From the NCBI GenBank assembly GCA_003599505.1, contig QZKO01000018.1:1-64000 (forward strand): a stretch of DNA of 64,000 bases, read 5' to 3'. The notes beneath the pieces were generated by a model that saw only the letters and a list, made by a program, of their open reading frames with translations, made no database searches and was not told where the DNA came from. This document shows positions 26,707 to 34,543 of the stretch, in pieces (position 1 is the first letter of the stretch; every line of letters starts with the position of its first letter). Both the position numbers and the translations under genes were made by a program. Origin of the DNA: Nitrospiraceae bacterium (GTDB lineage: Bacteria; Nitrospirota; Thermodesulfovibrionia; UBA6902).

Positions 26707-28454
26707 GATTGCCTCCTGCCCGATATTCCATCTTTGAGAAATGCCGCGAGTTTCTCCACAGTCATTTCTCCGATATTTTCTCCGTTTCTTTTTCTTATAT
26801 TGACTGTATTGTTTTCCATTTCTTTGTCACCTATTATACACATATAGGGGGTTTTTAATACAGCGGCTTTTCTTATTTTATAGCCTATTTTCTCATTTTC
26901 TTCATCGGTGTCGACCCTGACGCCTTCAGCGATCAGAAAGTCATATATTCGCCTGCAATATTCTACATGTCTTTCGGAAATAGTCAATATGGAAATGTGC
27001 ACCGGCGAAAGCCATAGAGGGAACGCCCCGGCGTAATGCTCTATCAATATCCCGAAGAAACGCTCAAGAGACCCCATGAGCGCGCGGTGTATCATAATGG
27101 GCCTGTAATCTTTGCTGTCCGCGCCCCGGTATGTTATATCCAGCCGTTCCGGAATGTTAAAATCCACCTGAATGGTGCTGCACTGCCATTGCCTGCCGAG
27201 AGTATCTCTTACTTTAATGTCGATCTTCGGGCCGTAAAATACACCTTCGCCGGGGTCGATTTCATACTTCAGCCCCTTTTGTGAAAGCGCGTTCTCAAGC
27301 GCTCCGGTCGCCTTTTTCCATGCCGCGTCTGTTCCCACATATTTCTCAGGCCTTGTTGAAAGATAAATATCATAGTCGGAAAACCCGAATGTCTTCAGAA
27401 TGAATAATGTAAACTCCAGCACCCTTAAGACTTCATCTTCGATCTGGTCTTCCATGCAGAATATGTGAGCGTCGTCCTGGGTAAACCCTCTCACTCTGAG
27501 GAGACCGTGCAGCACGCCGGAGCGTTCGTACCTGTAAACGGTGCCGAGCTCTGCAAACCGCAGCGGCAGGTCCCTGTAGCTCCTTAGATGACTCTTGAAA
27601 ACAGATACATGGAAAGGACAGTTCATGGGTTTTATTTCATACTCCAGCCCTTCGATTTCCATGGGCGAATACATGTTCTCCTTATAAAAATCCACATGTC
27701 CTGTCTTTTTCCATAAATCGAGTTTTGCCATATGAGGAGTGTAAAGCACCTGATAGCCCGCCCTGTAATGTTCGTCCAGCCAGAAATTTTCAATAGACCT
27801 TCTGACGGCGGCGCCCCTTGGGTGCCAGAGCACCAGGCCCGGGCCTATGTCGTCATTCATGCTGAAAAGGTCGAGTTCCCTGCCGAGCCTCCTGTGGTCC
27901 CTCTTCCGGACTTCTTCAAGGAACTCAAGATGCTTCTTCAGCTCATCTTTTGTCGGAAACGAAACGCCGTAAATACGCTGGAGCATCTTGTTCTTCTCGT
28001 CACCCCGCCAGTAAGCGCCGGCAACGGACAGGAGTTTGAAGGCCCTGACCTTCCCGGTGGATTCAAGATGAGGCCCCCGGCAGAGGTCAATAAAATTGTC
28101 CTCTTCATAGAGTGATACGGTTTCGTCCGCGATCTCATTTATCAGTTGAACCTTATATTCCTCACCGCGCTCCCTGAAAAACCTTGCCGCTTCTTCTTTC
28201 GGCAATTCTTTTTTTATAAACGGTTTGTTCGCTTTTATGATTTCCTTCATTTTTTCTTCGATGCGGGGCAGGTCTTCCTGTGTAAAGGCATGACCGCTGT
28301 CGAAATCATAATAGAAGCCGTCAGGGATGGCGGGGCCTATGGCAAGTCTTGTATCCGGAAAAAGCTCTTTAACGGCATGCGCCATAATGTGGGAAGTGCT
28401 GTGGCGGTACGTGTTGAGAAATTCCTTATCGTTTTGCGGCTCTTCTAAAATAAT
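26703..28454 (-). CDS. thrS: threonyl-tRNA synthetase lacking the TGS domain, probable AUU start
   Basis: A 583-residue class II synthetase. It begins directly at the editing-domain motif YRHSTSHIMAHAV, then the core (HPRGAAVRRSIENF, MNCPFHVSVF) and a C-terminal anticodon domain. The N-terminal TGS and N1 part (about 60 residues) is missing. The in-frame stop is TGA at 28457-28455; the only ATG downstream (28385) would cut the conserved helix and has no ribosome site. AAGGAGG (28467-28461) stands 6 bases before ATT at 28454, so AUU is the likely start. The TDO-like gene ends 35 bases upstream. Confidence 0.9.
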   Translation of the reverse strand: MILEEPQNDKEFLNTYRHSTSHIMAHAVKELFPDTRLAIGPAIPDGFYYDFDSGHAFTQEDLPRIEEKMKEIIKANKPFIKKELPKEEAARFFRERGEEYKVQLINEIADETVSLYEEDNFIDLCRGPHLESTGKVRAFKLLSVAGAYWRGDEKNKMLQRIYGVSFPTKDELKKHLEFLEEVRKRDHRRLGRELDLFSMNDDIGPGLVLWHPRGAAVRRSIENFWLDEHYRAGYQVLYTPHMAKLDLWKKTGHVDFYKENMYSPMEIEGLEYEIKPMNCPFHVSVFKSHLRSYRDLPLRFAELGTVYRYERSGVLHGLLRVRGFTQDDAHIFCMEDQIEDEVLRVLEFTLFILKTFGFSDYDIYLSTRPEKYVGTDAAWKKATGALENALSQKGLKYEIDPGEGVFYGPKIDIKVRDTLGRQWQCSTIQVDFNIPERLDITYRGADSKDYRPIMIHRALMGSLERFFGILIEHYAGAFPLWLSPVHISILTISERHVEYCRRIYDFLIAEGVRVDTDEENEKIGYKIRKAAVLKTPYMCIIGDKEMENNTVNIRKRNGENIGEMTVEKLAAFLKDGISGRRQS

Positions 28455-28489
28455 TCAATACCTCCTTCGGGACCCTGCCCTGTTCCGTG

Positions 28490-29863
28490 TCAAAGTATAG
28501 CAGAAGAAGCTTTGCCTTTTCCAGATGTTACCAAATTATTCCAACGCGCAGCCTTTACCGCGATGAGCGCGGGAAACCGTACGGTCAGCGTCTGCGAAAA
28601 ATCGAGAAAGGGCGCGCCGCTGCCCGCGGTCCCGGGGACCTCTCCGAGCCTGCGCTTCACCACGTGAAGGTGCGCAAGAAGAAACCCTTCCGACAATCGC
28701 CTGTCGGCCTCGATGAGCGCGTCAAAGACATCCCTGAAATGAATGGTCCGCGCGTCCGCACAGAGGAACCGGGCAGCCCCGCACGCCGGGCCGTACCGCG
28801 CCCTTCTTGCGTTCTCATCGCGCACGGCCCGGGACCAATCCTCTTTGAACACCCTCCCCTTCCTTTCCAGCAATGCCATTTCGTCTTCCGTCAACCGGGG
28901 CGACAGATCGCGTTTTTTTCTGATCCTTTCGGTTCCCTCCCTCATCCTCTCCCTGAATGCGTCCTCCATATCACGGAACGATATCTCGTCGTCAGGAAGC
29001 ATGGGGACCGGGCACGTCGGGTCAGTAGTCAAACGTCCGAGCTCATCTATGGACGATATTCGGGTGAGCATATCATGCGCCAGTTTGTCCAACTCCGCAA
29101 CCGGCGCATATGGGCTACTGTGAGGCGGCGTGGCTATATCAGCGCCCTCCCGCAGGATTAACCCGTCGACTAATCTTACAAGGCCCGCGTTTTCCGACTC
29201 TGCCGCAGCCCGCATGATACCTGCGTCGTCCATTCCGAGGTAGTTCTTTAAATAAAAATCCGCGGGGAACAGCCGTATTGCGAGCAGCGGCGATTTGCCG
29301 AGGGCCCTCTGTATGAGCCGGAACTGGGCGGACTGAAACCCGCTTGCGGCCGCGAGATTAGGCCTGAATTTTTCCGTAAACTCCCGGTTGTCGAACAATT
29401 CATCAGTCGCGAGATACCCCATAATCGATGGGACCATGCGCTTGCATGAATGCCTGATCCGCGCCGCGGATGTACTCGCGGGTCTCCAGAAATCCTCAGC
29501 CCCTGCCGCGTTATCACCTGTTCCGAGGCCTGTAAGACGGAAAAGCTCCCGGCCTTCAGCCTCCATGACTGCGCGGAATGTGGCGGCAATCACCCGGAGA
29601 TCGAAGATCATCTGCCTGAATACCAGTTCAAACATCTGGTGCGCGATGATGAATATCCGCTCATCAGGGGCGCGCGAGGTCGGCGCCTGTGCGCTCAGAA
29701 GCGTATCGAGTCTCAGATACCGGTGATAGGAGAGCAGCCTCTTGCCGTCGAATTCGGGATTGACTTCGACAGTGCCCTTATCAGGATCGTCACGGATCGT
29801 TTCGCCCCTCTGTGCCGGGTCGACTGAAAAGCACCACCAGTTCGCATCAGGCCGCGGATTCAT
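28490..29863 (-). CDS. tryptophan 2,3-dioxygenase superfamily haem enzyme
   Basis: A 457-residue protein with TDO motifs: YHRYLRLDTLLSAQ (about residue 45), IIAHQMFELVFRQ holding the distal His (about 75), GFQSAQFRLIQRALG (about 170) and the proximal-haem-His region HLHVVKRRLGEVPGTAGS near 420. It would oxidise an indole such as tryptophan. It is longer than common bacterial TDO (about 280) and has GTAGS instead of GTGGS. It starts inside the aminotransferase stop (4-base overlap). No kynureninase or formamidase is nearby, so simple tryptophan degradation is not the obvious role. The DNA is visibly GC-richer than the flanks. Confidence 0.82.
   Translation of the reverse strand: MNPRPDANWWCFSVDPAQRGETIRDDPDKGTVEVNPEFDGKRLLSYHRYLRLDTLLSAQAPTSRAPDERIFIIAHQMFELVFRQMIFDLRVIAATFRAVMEAEGRELFRLTGLGTGDNAAGAEDFWRPASTSAARIRHSCKRMVPSIMGYLATDELFDNREFTEKFRPNLAAASGFQSAQFRLIQRALGKSPLLAIRLFPADFYLKNYLGMDDAGIMRAAAESENAGLVRLVDGLILREGADIATPPHSSPYAPVAELDKLAHDMLTRISSIDELGRLTTDPTCPVPMLPDDEISFRDMEDAFRERMREGTERIRKKRDLSPRLTEDEMALLERKGRVFKEDWSRAVRDENARRARYGPACGAARFLCADARTIHFRDVFDALIEADRRLSEGFLLAHLHVVKRRLGEVPGTAGSGAPFLDFSQTLTVRFPALIAVKAARWNNLVTSGKGKASSAIL
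28494..28502 (-). promoter_or_regulatory. extended -10 box for thrS within the end of the TDO-like gene
   Basis: On the reverse strand TGCTATACT lies 40 bases before the thrS start at 28454. It would give thrS-infC-rpmI-rplT their own promoter, independent of the TDO cassette upstream. Confidence 0.45.
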
Positions 29864-31059
29864 CGCGCCCGTCCTCTGAGGGCTTCTTGCAGCGCCGCGG
29901 CGAACCCGGGCAGCGCGCGTTCGACCATCCCGTCATCAGCGGTGAGGGAGAGACGAAAATATCCGGGGATGTCCATGACGGATCCGGGGATGCAAAAAAT
30001 ATTGTATCCGGCAAGCATCTTCACAAAGACAAAGTCATCGGCAATCGGTGAACGCACGATCACGTAGAACGTGCCTTCCGGCATGTTCGTCTCATATCCC
30101 ATTGCCTGAAGTGCTGAAACGAGACGGTCCCTTCGCTGTTGAAGCCGGCTGATATCGATCGATATCCGGTCCAGATCGGCCAACGCGTGCTGAAGCAGGG
30201 CGTTGGGGAATGCCCAGCCCGCGAGCATCTGAAAACCGTAGAGCGCCCTCCGCATGTCTTCCCGGTCCGGCATCTCCGGCGGCAGCGCGATGAAGCCTAT
30301 CCTCTGGCCGGGGGTAAGAAGGACCTTTCCATAGGTATAAACCAGAAACGACCGGGGATAGAATGCCGTAGGGCTGTGGTATGCCCGTCCGTCGAAGATG
30401 ATCCGGCTGTATGCCTCATCGGAGATCAGATAGACTGGCCGCCCTCCCCGGCCGGATGCCTCCGTGAGCATGGCGGCGAGGGCCTTGAGCGTTTCAGGAG
30501 GATAGATCTTGCCCGTAGGATTATGAGGCGAATTCACGATTATCGCCCTGGTCCTCTGCGTCAGCGCGCCGCCGATTGCATTCAGGTCCAGATCGAGCGT
30601 CGTCATGTCGGCTTTCACGCGCACGGGCGCACCGCCGGCGAGCATGATCATGCCTTCGTACTGAAACCACGGCGGGCTGATGAATATAACCTCGTCGCCC
30701 TGTTCGATGATCACATTTAACACCACATTGAGAGCGGCGGTCGATCCGTTGGTGAGGAAGATGTCCTTTTCCTCAAAGTTCACACCGCGCCATCTTCGAA
30801 GAGATTTACAAACAACGGCGCGCGATTCAGGCTCATTCATCTTATAGGTATACCACCATAGGTTCCCCGGCTCCACATGTCTCCTGAGCGCGTCCACGAA
30901 CGCGGGTATCGGCGCCTCGTGCGGATTGCCCAGGGTGAAATCGCATACAGACAAATCATTCGAATGGCGCAACCATTCTGTCTCCTCCAATATCCTCTGG
31001 AGAGGAGCAAGGGCATCGAGCGCGGCCCGCGTCTTTGCGGTCAGTGACGTAGAATGCAT
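29860..31059 (-). CDS. fold-type I PLP aminotransferase (class I/II)
   Basis: A 399-residue PLP enzyme. Seen in order: TNGSTAALNVVLN (cofactor phosphate loop), NSPHNPTGKIYPPE (about residue 175), SDEAYSRIIFD (Asp/Tyr, about 215) and TYGKVLLTPGQRIGF with the Schiff-base Lys (about 247). The substrate is likely an aromatic or other amino acid; in this context tryptophan or kynurenine is attractive (inference). It lies 22 bases after the methyltransferase gene and overlaps the TDO-like gene by 4 bases, so the three form one unit. Confidence 0.88.
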   Translation of the reverse strand: MHSTSLTAKTRAALDALAPLQRILEETEWLRHSNDLSVCDFTLGNPHEAPIPAFVDALRRHVEPGNLWWYTYKMNEPESRAVVCKSLRRWRGVNFEEKDIFLTNGSTAALNVVLNVIIEQGDEVIFISPPWFQYEGMIMLAGGAPVRVKADMTTLDLDLNAIGGALTQRTRAIIVNSPHNPTGKIYPPETLKALAAMLTEASGRGGRPVYLISDEAYSRIIFDGRAYHSPTAFYPRSFLVYTYGKVLLTPGQRIGFIALPPEMPDREDMRRALYGFQMLAGWAFPNALLQHALADLDRISIDISRLQQRRDRLVSALQAMGYETNMPEGTFYVIVRSPIADDFVFVKMLAGYNIFCIPGSVMDIPGYFRLSLTADDGMVERALPGFAAALQEALRGRAR

Positions 31060-31081
31060 GCATACCTCCGTATTCTGTATT

Positions 31082-32245
31082 TCAATCTGCCTTTTCCCCG
31101 GGCTTCTTCCCGGAGACGATATGCCAATATCCGAATGTCGGTGTCACCTGTATTTCCGTAAAACCGGCCTCTCTCAGCATTGTCGAGAGCTCGCTTCCGG
31201 AAAACTGCTGCCCCCGGGTCCAGAGAAGCATCGAGACGTTGTATCCGGCAACGGTAAACGGCCCGGCCTTGTCATCGTTGAAGAGCATTTCATGAATAAT
31301 GATGCGCCCTCCTCTGTCAAGGGCCGCAAAGCTCTTGGCCGTGAGAAAGCGGCACTCTTCAGGCGTGAAGTCGTGGTAGATGTCCGAGTAGAAATGCAGG
31401 TCTGCCTTTGGAAAAGGCCCGTTCCACATATCGACGGCACACGTGCCGATGCGTTCTTTCAACCGGAAGCGCGCGATATATTCATCGGCGACTTCGCACA
31501 CCGGCGACAGGTCGAGGACAAAGGCCCTGAGTGACGGCCACCGCAGCGCCGCTCCGATGGAGTGCGCGCCTGAACCGCCGCCGATATCGAGCATCAAGCT
31601 GTGCTGCGACAGATCGATTGCGTCCGGCCACGCAAGTGCGGGGGCCATACTGTGGCTGTGCATCATGCGGGTAAAAACGCGGGCGCGCTCCGCCTGCGAC
31701 TCATTGGTTATATACAGGTCCTCTCCGCCGTAGATCTGCGGCATGTCGGTCAGCGCCGCCCTCTTCAGGCTTTCAAGCGTCAGCACGCTGTTAGCGATCG
31801 ATACGTCGAAAAATGTGCCGAAATAGGTAGGGCTGCTTTTGACAAGATATAGTTCAGATGCCGGAGTCAGGGTGAACCGGCCGTTCTGATAATCGAGTAG
31901 TCCGAGGGAGCGGCAGGCAAGGACCAGGGCTTCGGCAGGACGGGCAGGGACGCGCAGCCCGTCACAAATGTCTTTCAGGGAACGCGGCTTCTCTGACAGG
32001 AGTGAAAACAGACCGAGGGAGTGCGCAAGAAGTACGGCCTGATAGCCGTAGATGCCCATGACAATGTCATAAAACAGGCGGTCATCGGTAGCAGGCTTAC
32101 TTGTGCCGGCGGAGTCAACAGGCTTCAACAAAGACGACCTCCTTCCTTTAAATATCTTATCAGGAATTGCCTTCGAGTCAAGCCCGCGCAATATGGGAGA
32201 TAAAACACGCGTAAGGAACTGCAGCAGAAGGTCAAAAGCGGACAA
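31082..32245 (-). CDS. O-methyltransferase, Methyltransf_2 family
   Basis: A 387-residue SAM enzyme. An N-terminal winged-helix dimerisation domain (about residues 50-150, SLGLFSLLSEKPRSLKDI) precedes a Rossmann domain with LMLDIGGGSGAHS (about 215), DLSPVCEVADEY and SDIYHDFTPEEC, which holds the usual catalytic His. Relatives methylate phenols, hydroxyindoles or enols of small aromatic metabolites. The reading frame starts with TTG at 32245 without a clear ribosome site, so the exact start is unsure. First gene of the three-gene cassette. Confidence 0.85.
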   Translation of the reverse strand: MSAFDLLLQFLTRVLSPILRGLDSKAIPDKIFKGRRSSLLKPVDSAGTSKPATDDRLFYDIVMGIYGYQAVLLAHSLGLFSLLSEKPRSLKDICDGLRVPARPAEALVLACRSLGLLDYQNGRFTLTPASELYLVKSSPTYFGTFFDVSIANSVLTLESLKRAALTDMPQIYGGEDLYITNESQAERARVFTRMMHSHSMAPALAWPDAIDLSQHSLMLDIGGGSGAHSIGAALRWPSLRAFVLDLSPVCEVADEYIARFRLKERIGTCAVDMWNGPFPKADLHFYSDIYHDFTPEECRFLTAKSFAALDRGGRIIIHEMLFNDDKAGPFTVAGYNVSMLLWTRGQQFSGSELSTMLREAGFTEIQVTPTFGYWHIVSGKKPGEKAD

Positions 32246-32288
32246 GACAAACGTGGAGAAGAGGGAAAGACTGAATAAATATTAACGA

Positions 32289-32456
32289 TCAGGCGTTCTT
32301 GTTGTCTTGTTTTGTATCTTTATTAACGCAGTTAACTTTTTTACGGACCGGTTTGCTTAAACAGGCCTTGCAAATCGTTGAACCTTTTGCATCATAACAC
32401 CCATCTTCATAAATCTTTTTTTCCAAATCCTCACAATATATTCTTATCCCTTTCAT
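32289..32456 (-). CDS. small cysteine-containing protein (55 residues)
   Basis: Reading frame MKGIRIYCEDLEKKIYEDG..., with five cysteines including CKAC and a basic C-terminus. No family is recognised. TACAAT lies 8 bases before the ATG and no ribosome site is seen, a leaderless pattern like that at 17231. It lies on the same strand between the 118-residue gene and the O-methyltransferase. Support is only the intact frame and the -10 box. Confidence 0.4.
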   Translation of the reverse strand: MKGIRIYCEDLEKKIYEDGCYDAKGSTICKACLSKPVRKKVNCVNKDTKQDNKNA

Positions 32457-32582
32457 ATAAATATATTGTAGGCCCCATGTGATTTAATAGCAAGGCATTT
32501 CAGCGCAACGGTTCCGGTTGGAAGATGGCAAGCTGAAGAAATAAAACGCATGAAGTTCAATTAGTGATGTGTAATGCCGTTT

Positions 32583-32939
32583 CTATGTGTATTGTATGGC
32601 AACTTCATAGACAATATTTGAGTGATGGGGGCGAGGACCATTGTCATCACAACCCAGTTCTCCTTTTGACGCCTCACTGTGGTTTCTGATCATGGAGGTT
32701 ATTATCCTGGTCATATCAAACCCGCCGTCAACACAGTCGTCGCTCAAACAGGCCACCTTGAAAAAAGCATAACTGTCGGGAGAGAAATTCAGGGTCCGGA
32801 GTAAAGACTTTGCCCCCCTCTGGGTGTACATTATGCTAATAACGATGCTTGCAACCTCAGGGAATTGTCCGGCCATAAAACCCGCGTCCAGCCTCTCCTG
32901 ATTTCTTTCTGCCCTTGCCTGATTATTTTTATTAAACAT
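32583..32939 (-). CDS. conserved-looking protein of unknown function, downstream of csp
   Basis: A 118-residue product. I take the ATG at 32939, just after AGGAGG; a longer frame (to 32969) reads through the hairpin behind the cold-shock gene. It has a charged helical start, a hydrophobic middle (VASIVISIM) and a region with CLSDDCVDGGFD and HSNIVYEVAIQY. No motif is recognised. The short gap to csp suggests read-through from it. Confidence 0.55.
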   Translation of the reverse strand: MFNKNNQARAERNQERLDAGFMAGQFPEVASIVISIMYTQRGAKSLLRTLNFSPDSYAFFKVACLSDDCVDGGFDMTRIITSMIRNHSEASKGELGCDDNGPRPHHSNIVYEVAIQYT

Positions 32940-32952
32940 GTTCCTCCTGAAT

Positions 32953-32986
32953 GAGAAGTCCCTCTCCAAAGGGAAAGGGACTTCTC
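32953..32986 (-). terminator. hairpin behind the first cold-shock gene
   Basis: GAGAAGTCCC and GGGACTTCTC pair across a 14-base loop. No T run follows on the reverse strand, so it may slow rather than stop transcription, or stabilise the csp message. The AAGTCCC arm recurs in the terminator at 45521-45555 behind the second csp gene. Confidence 0.5.
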
Positions 32987-32993
32987 TGTCTGT

Positions 32994-33194
32994 TTACAGC
33001 TTCACTACATTGATGGCTTTGGGGCCTTTCGGGCCGCTCTCAGTATCAAAACTGACCGCGTCACCTTCGGCAAGGGATTTAAATCCATTGCCCTGGATGG
33101 ACGTGTGATGAACGAAAGCTTCACTTCCGTCTTCACAAGCAATAAAGCCAAAACCTTTTTGGTCGTTAAACCATTTTACAGTTCCCTGGTTCAT
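32994..33194 (-). CDS. cold-shock domain protein (first copy)
   Basis: A 66-residue single-stranded nucleic-acid-binding protein. RNP1 KGFGFIA and RNP2 VHHTSI are intact. The ribosome site is AAGGAGG. It is about 75% similar by eye to the second copy at 45566-45766 and shares a leader hairpin with it. Confidence 0.95.
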   Translation of the reverse strand: MNQGTVKWFNDQKGFGFIACEDGSEAFVHHTSIQGNGFKSLAEGDAVSFDTESGPKGPKAINVVKL

Positions 33195-33251
33195 TTCTTT
33201 TACCTCCTTATCTATAAATTAAAATCACGGAAGTCCTCAACAATTAAAAAA

Positions 33252-33279
33252 GGCCACAAAGTTAAAAATCTTTGTGGCC
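33252..33279 (-). promoter_or_regulatory. leader hairpin of the first csp gene, terminator-like
   Basis: GGCCACAAAG and CTTTGTGGCC pair around an 8-base loop, followed on the reverse strand by TTTTTTAATT. It lies 58 bases before the csp start. No reverse-strand gene lies upstream until 36371, so it is more likely a leader attenuator than the end of another unit. The matching element is at 45826-45853. The remainder of 33280-33571 is low-complexity DNA (ctctgtctttgtctctg near 33351) with no gene. Confidence 0.55.
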
Positions 33280-33571
33280 TCATAAACGACAAAAACTTCC
33301 AAAATTCTTTACTGAGCTTAGCACTTCCACACACGCTTGTCAATGCCATACTCTGTCTTTGTCTCTGTCTTTGCTCTGTCTCAGGCATCAGGCGATAGGC
33401 GCAGCGGAAGACCAGACCCGCCAAGTACAGGAATTTGACAAGGGGGCAGGGATTCATGTATTGTCGTGATACCGGCTCGTGCCTTAATTCCGGTCCCCGC
33501 TGATTGGGGACATGAGCGGGGAATCCACAAACTTCCCACTTCTAAAAAGTTAATCAATCAGGAGGGTGACT

Positions 33572-33763
33572 ATGGCAATGCGTTCAGGGATGTACAGCAG
33601 CAATAAGCGGAAGAAAGAATTGATGCGGCAGAAAAAGCAGGAAGAGAAAAGACTGAGACGGCAAAAGAACGTTAAAGATTCTCCTCAGGACCCCGGAGAA
33701 CCGGGCCCGGTGGATGCCGCGCCCGAAACAACTGCGGATGCGACGGGGCCTGTGACCGAATAA
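33572..33763 (+). CDS. small highly charged protein, function unknown
   Basis: A 63-residue product. The N-terminal half is strongly basic (SNKRKKELMRQKKQEEKRLRR), the C-terminal half acidic and Pro/Ala-rich. CAGGAGGG is 7 bases before the ATG at 33572, a convincing ribosome site. A nucleic-acid or ribosome contact is possible from composition only. The YwbE-like gene follows after 60 bases. Confidence 0.55.
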   Translation: MAMRSGMYSSNKRKKELMRQKKQEEKRLRRQKNVKDSPQDPGEPGPVDAAPETTADATGPVTE

Positions 33764-33823
33764 AAATATGAGACCACATGGATCGTTAATTACTCAAAAG
33801 CCTGCGCAACAGGAGAACGCCCT

Positions 33824-34039
33824 ATGGACGGGACCAGACGTTCGGACATAAAACCGGGACTGCGTGTATCAATAGTGCTTAAAAAGGACCAGCGGACCGG
33901 GAAACTGACAGAAGGAATTGTAAAAGATATTTTGACCAAATCACCGGTGCATCCACATGGGATTAAAGTCCGTCTGGAAAGCGGAGAAGTAGGGCGTGTA
34001 AAAGTCGCCGGCGGTAGTCGGGATAAAGATTCTGCCTGA
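33824..34039 (+). CDS. YwbE-family protein
   Basis: A 71-residue protein with the family core RSDIKPGLRVSIVLKKDQRTGKLTEG and HPHGIKVRLESGEVGRV. This is a small KOW-like beta-barrel of unknown role. After GRVK the tail (VAGGSRDKDSA) departs from the usual short ending. Another frame continues after it (ILPEADREWIERLKDEIDRR to a stop at 34097-34099), which may be the remains of a further small gene. Confidence 0.8.
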   Translation: MDGTRRSDIKPGLRVSIVLKKDQRTGKLTEGIVKDILTKSPVHPHGIKVRLESGEVGRVKVAGGSRDKDSA

Positions 34040-34109
34040 AGCTGATCGCGAATGGATAGAACGTCTTAAGGATGAAATAGATAGGAGAAGTAATAAGTAA
34101 GGCTCAGAA

Positions 34110-34247
34110 TTACTCCCCCTTCACCACAAAACTCACTGTCTCAATCACATTATTATCAAAATCAGTAAGTGATAATGTATGCCTTCCAGGCATGGGCTTC
34201 CAGGAAACGGAGTTTTCATCGCTGCCAAGTAATTCACCGTCGGACTT
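34110..34247 (-). pseudogene. remnant of the 3' end of a penicillin-binding protein 1C gene
   Basis: Forty-five residues in one frame (KSDGELLGSDENSVSW, then KPMPGRHTLSLTDFDNN, ending VVKGE and TAA) match the C-terminal domain pattern of PbpC. An in-frame TGA closes it upstream and no start codon is present, so only the tail survives. The assignment rests on the W-K-P-x-P-G-x-H-T pattern. Confidence 0.55.
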
Positions 34248-34332
34248 AATTCATCTTTCATAATGAAGACATGTTGAAAAGATTTAAATTGAAGAGATTG
34301 ACAACTCATATAATTCGGGGTAGATTCTTTCT

Positions 34333-34539
34333 ATGAAGAAATACTCATCAATAATCTTTGTTTTCCTTTTGCTCTTTCCCTTTACCATTAAAGCTCAGGA
34401 AGGTGTTCGGCAAACAAAGAAACCGGCCCCGACAGAAAGGTCCGAGTTGCGGTTTGTGATTTATGTAATAAGCGGAGGCAGGAAACCGGGCGGGTCGTTC
34501 AGCTCCGTCAATGAAGCTTTCACGCCTCCCCGTCCCTGA
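34333..34539 (+). CDS. possible small exported peptide or gene fragment
   Basis: A 68-residue frame with a clear signal-peptide-like start (KKYSSIIFVFLLLFPFTIKAQ), then a Pro-rich stretch and no domain. It ends 4 bases before the pirin start. It may be the head of a decayed exported protein, given remnants on both sides. No strong ribosome site is seen. Confidence 0.3.
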   Translation: MKKYSSIIFVFLLLFPFTIKAQEGVRQTKKPAPTERSELRFVIYVISGGRKPGGSFSSVNEAFTPPRP

Positions 34540-34543
34540 TAAT

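Noticed and set aside
28487-29161. Long forward frame opposite the TDO-like gene
   Set aside because: It mirrors a GC-rich coding region, has Arg/Pro-rich composition and no domain; typical antisense shadow.
33340-33400. CTCTGTCT/TTGTCTCTG run as a CRISPR or satellite array
   Set aside because: Units are short, irregular and have no spacers; low-complexity DNA only.
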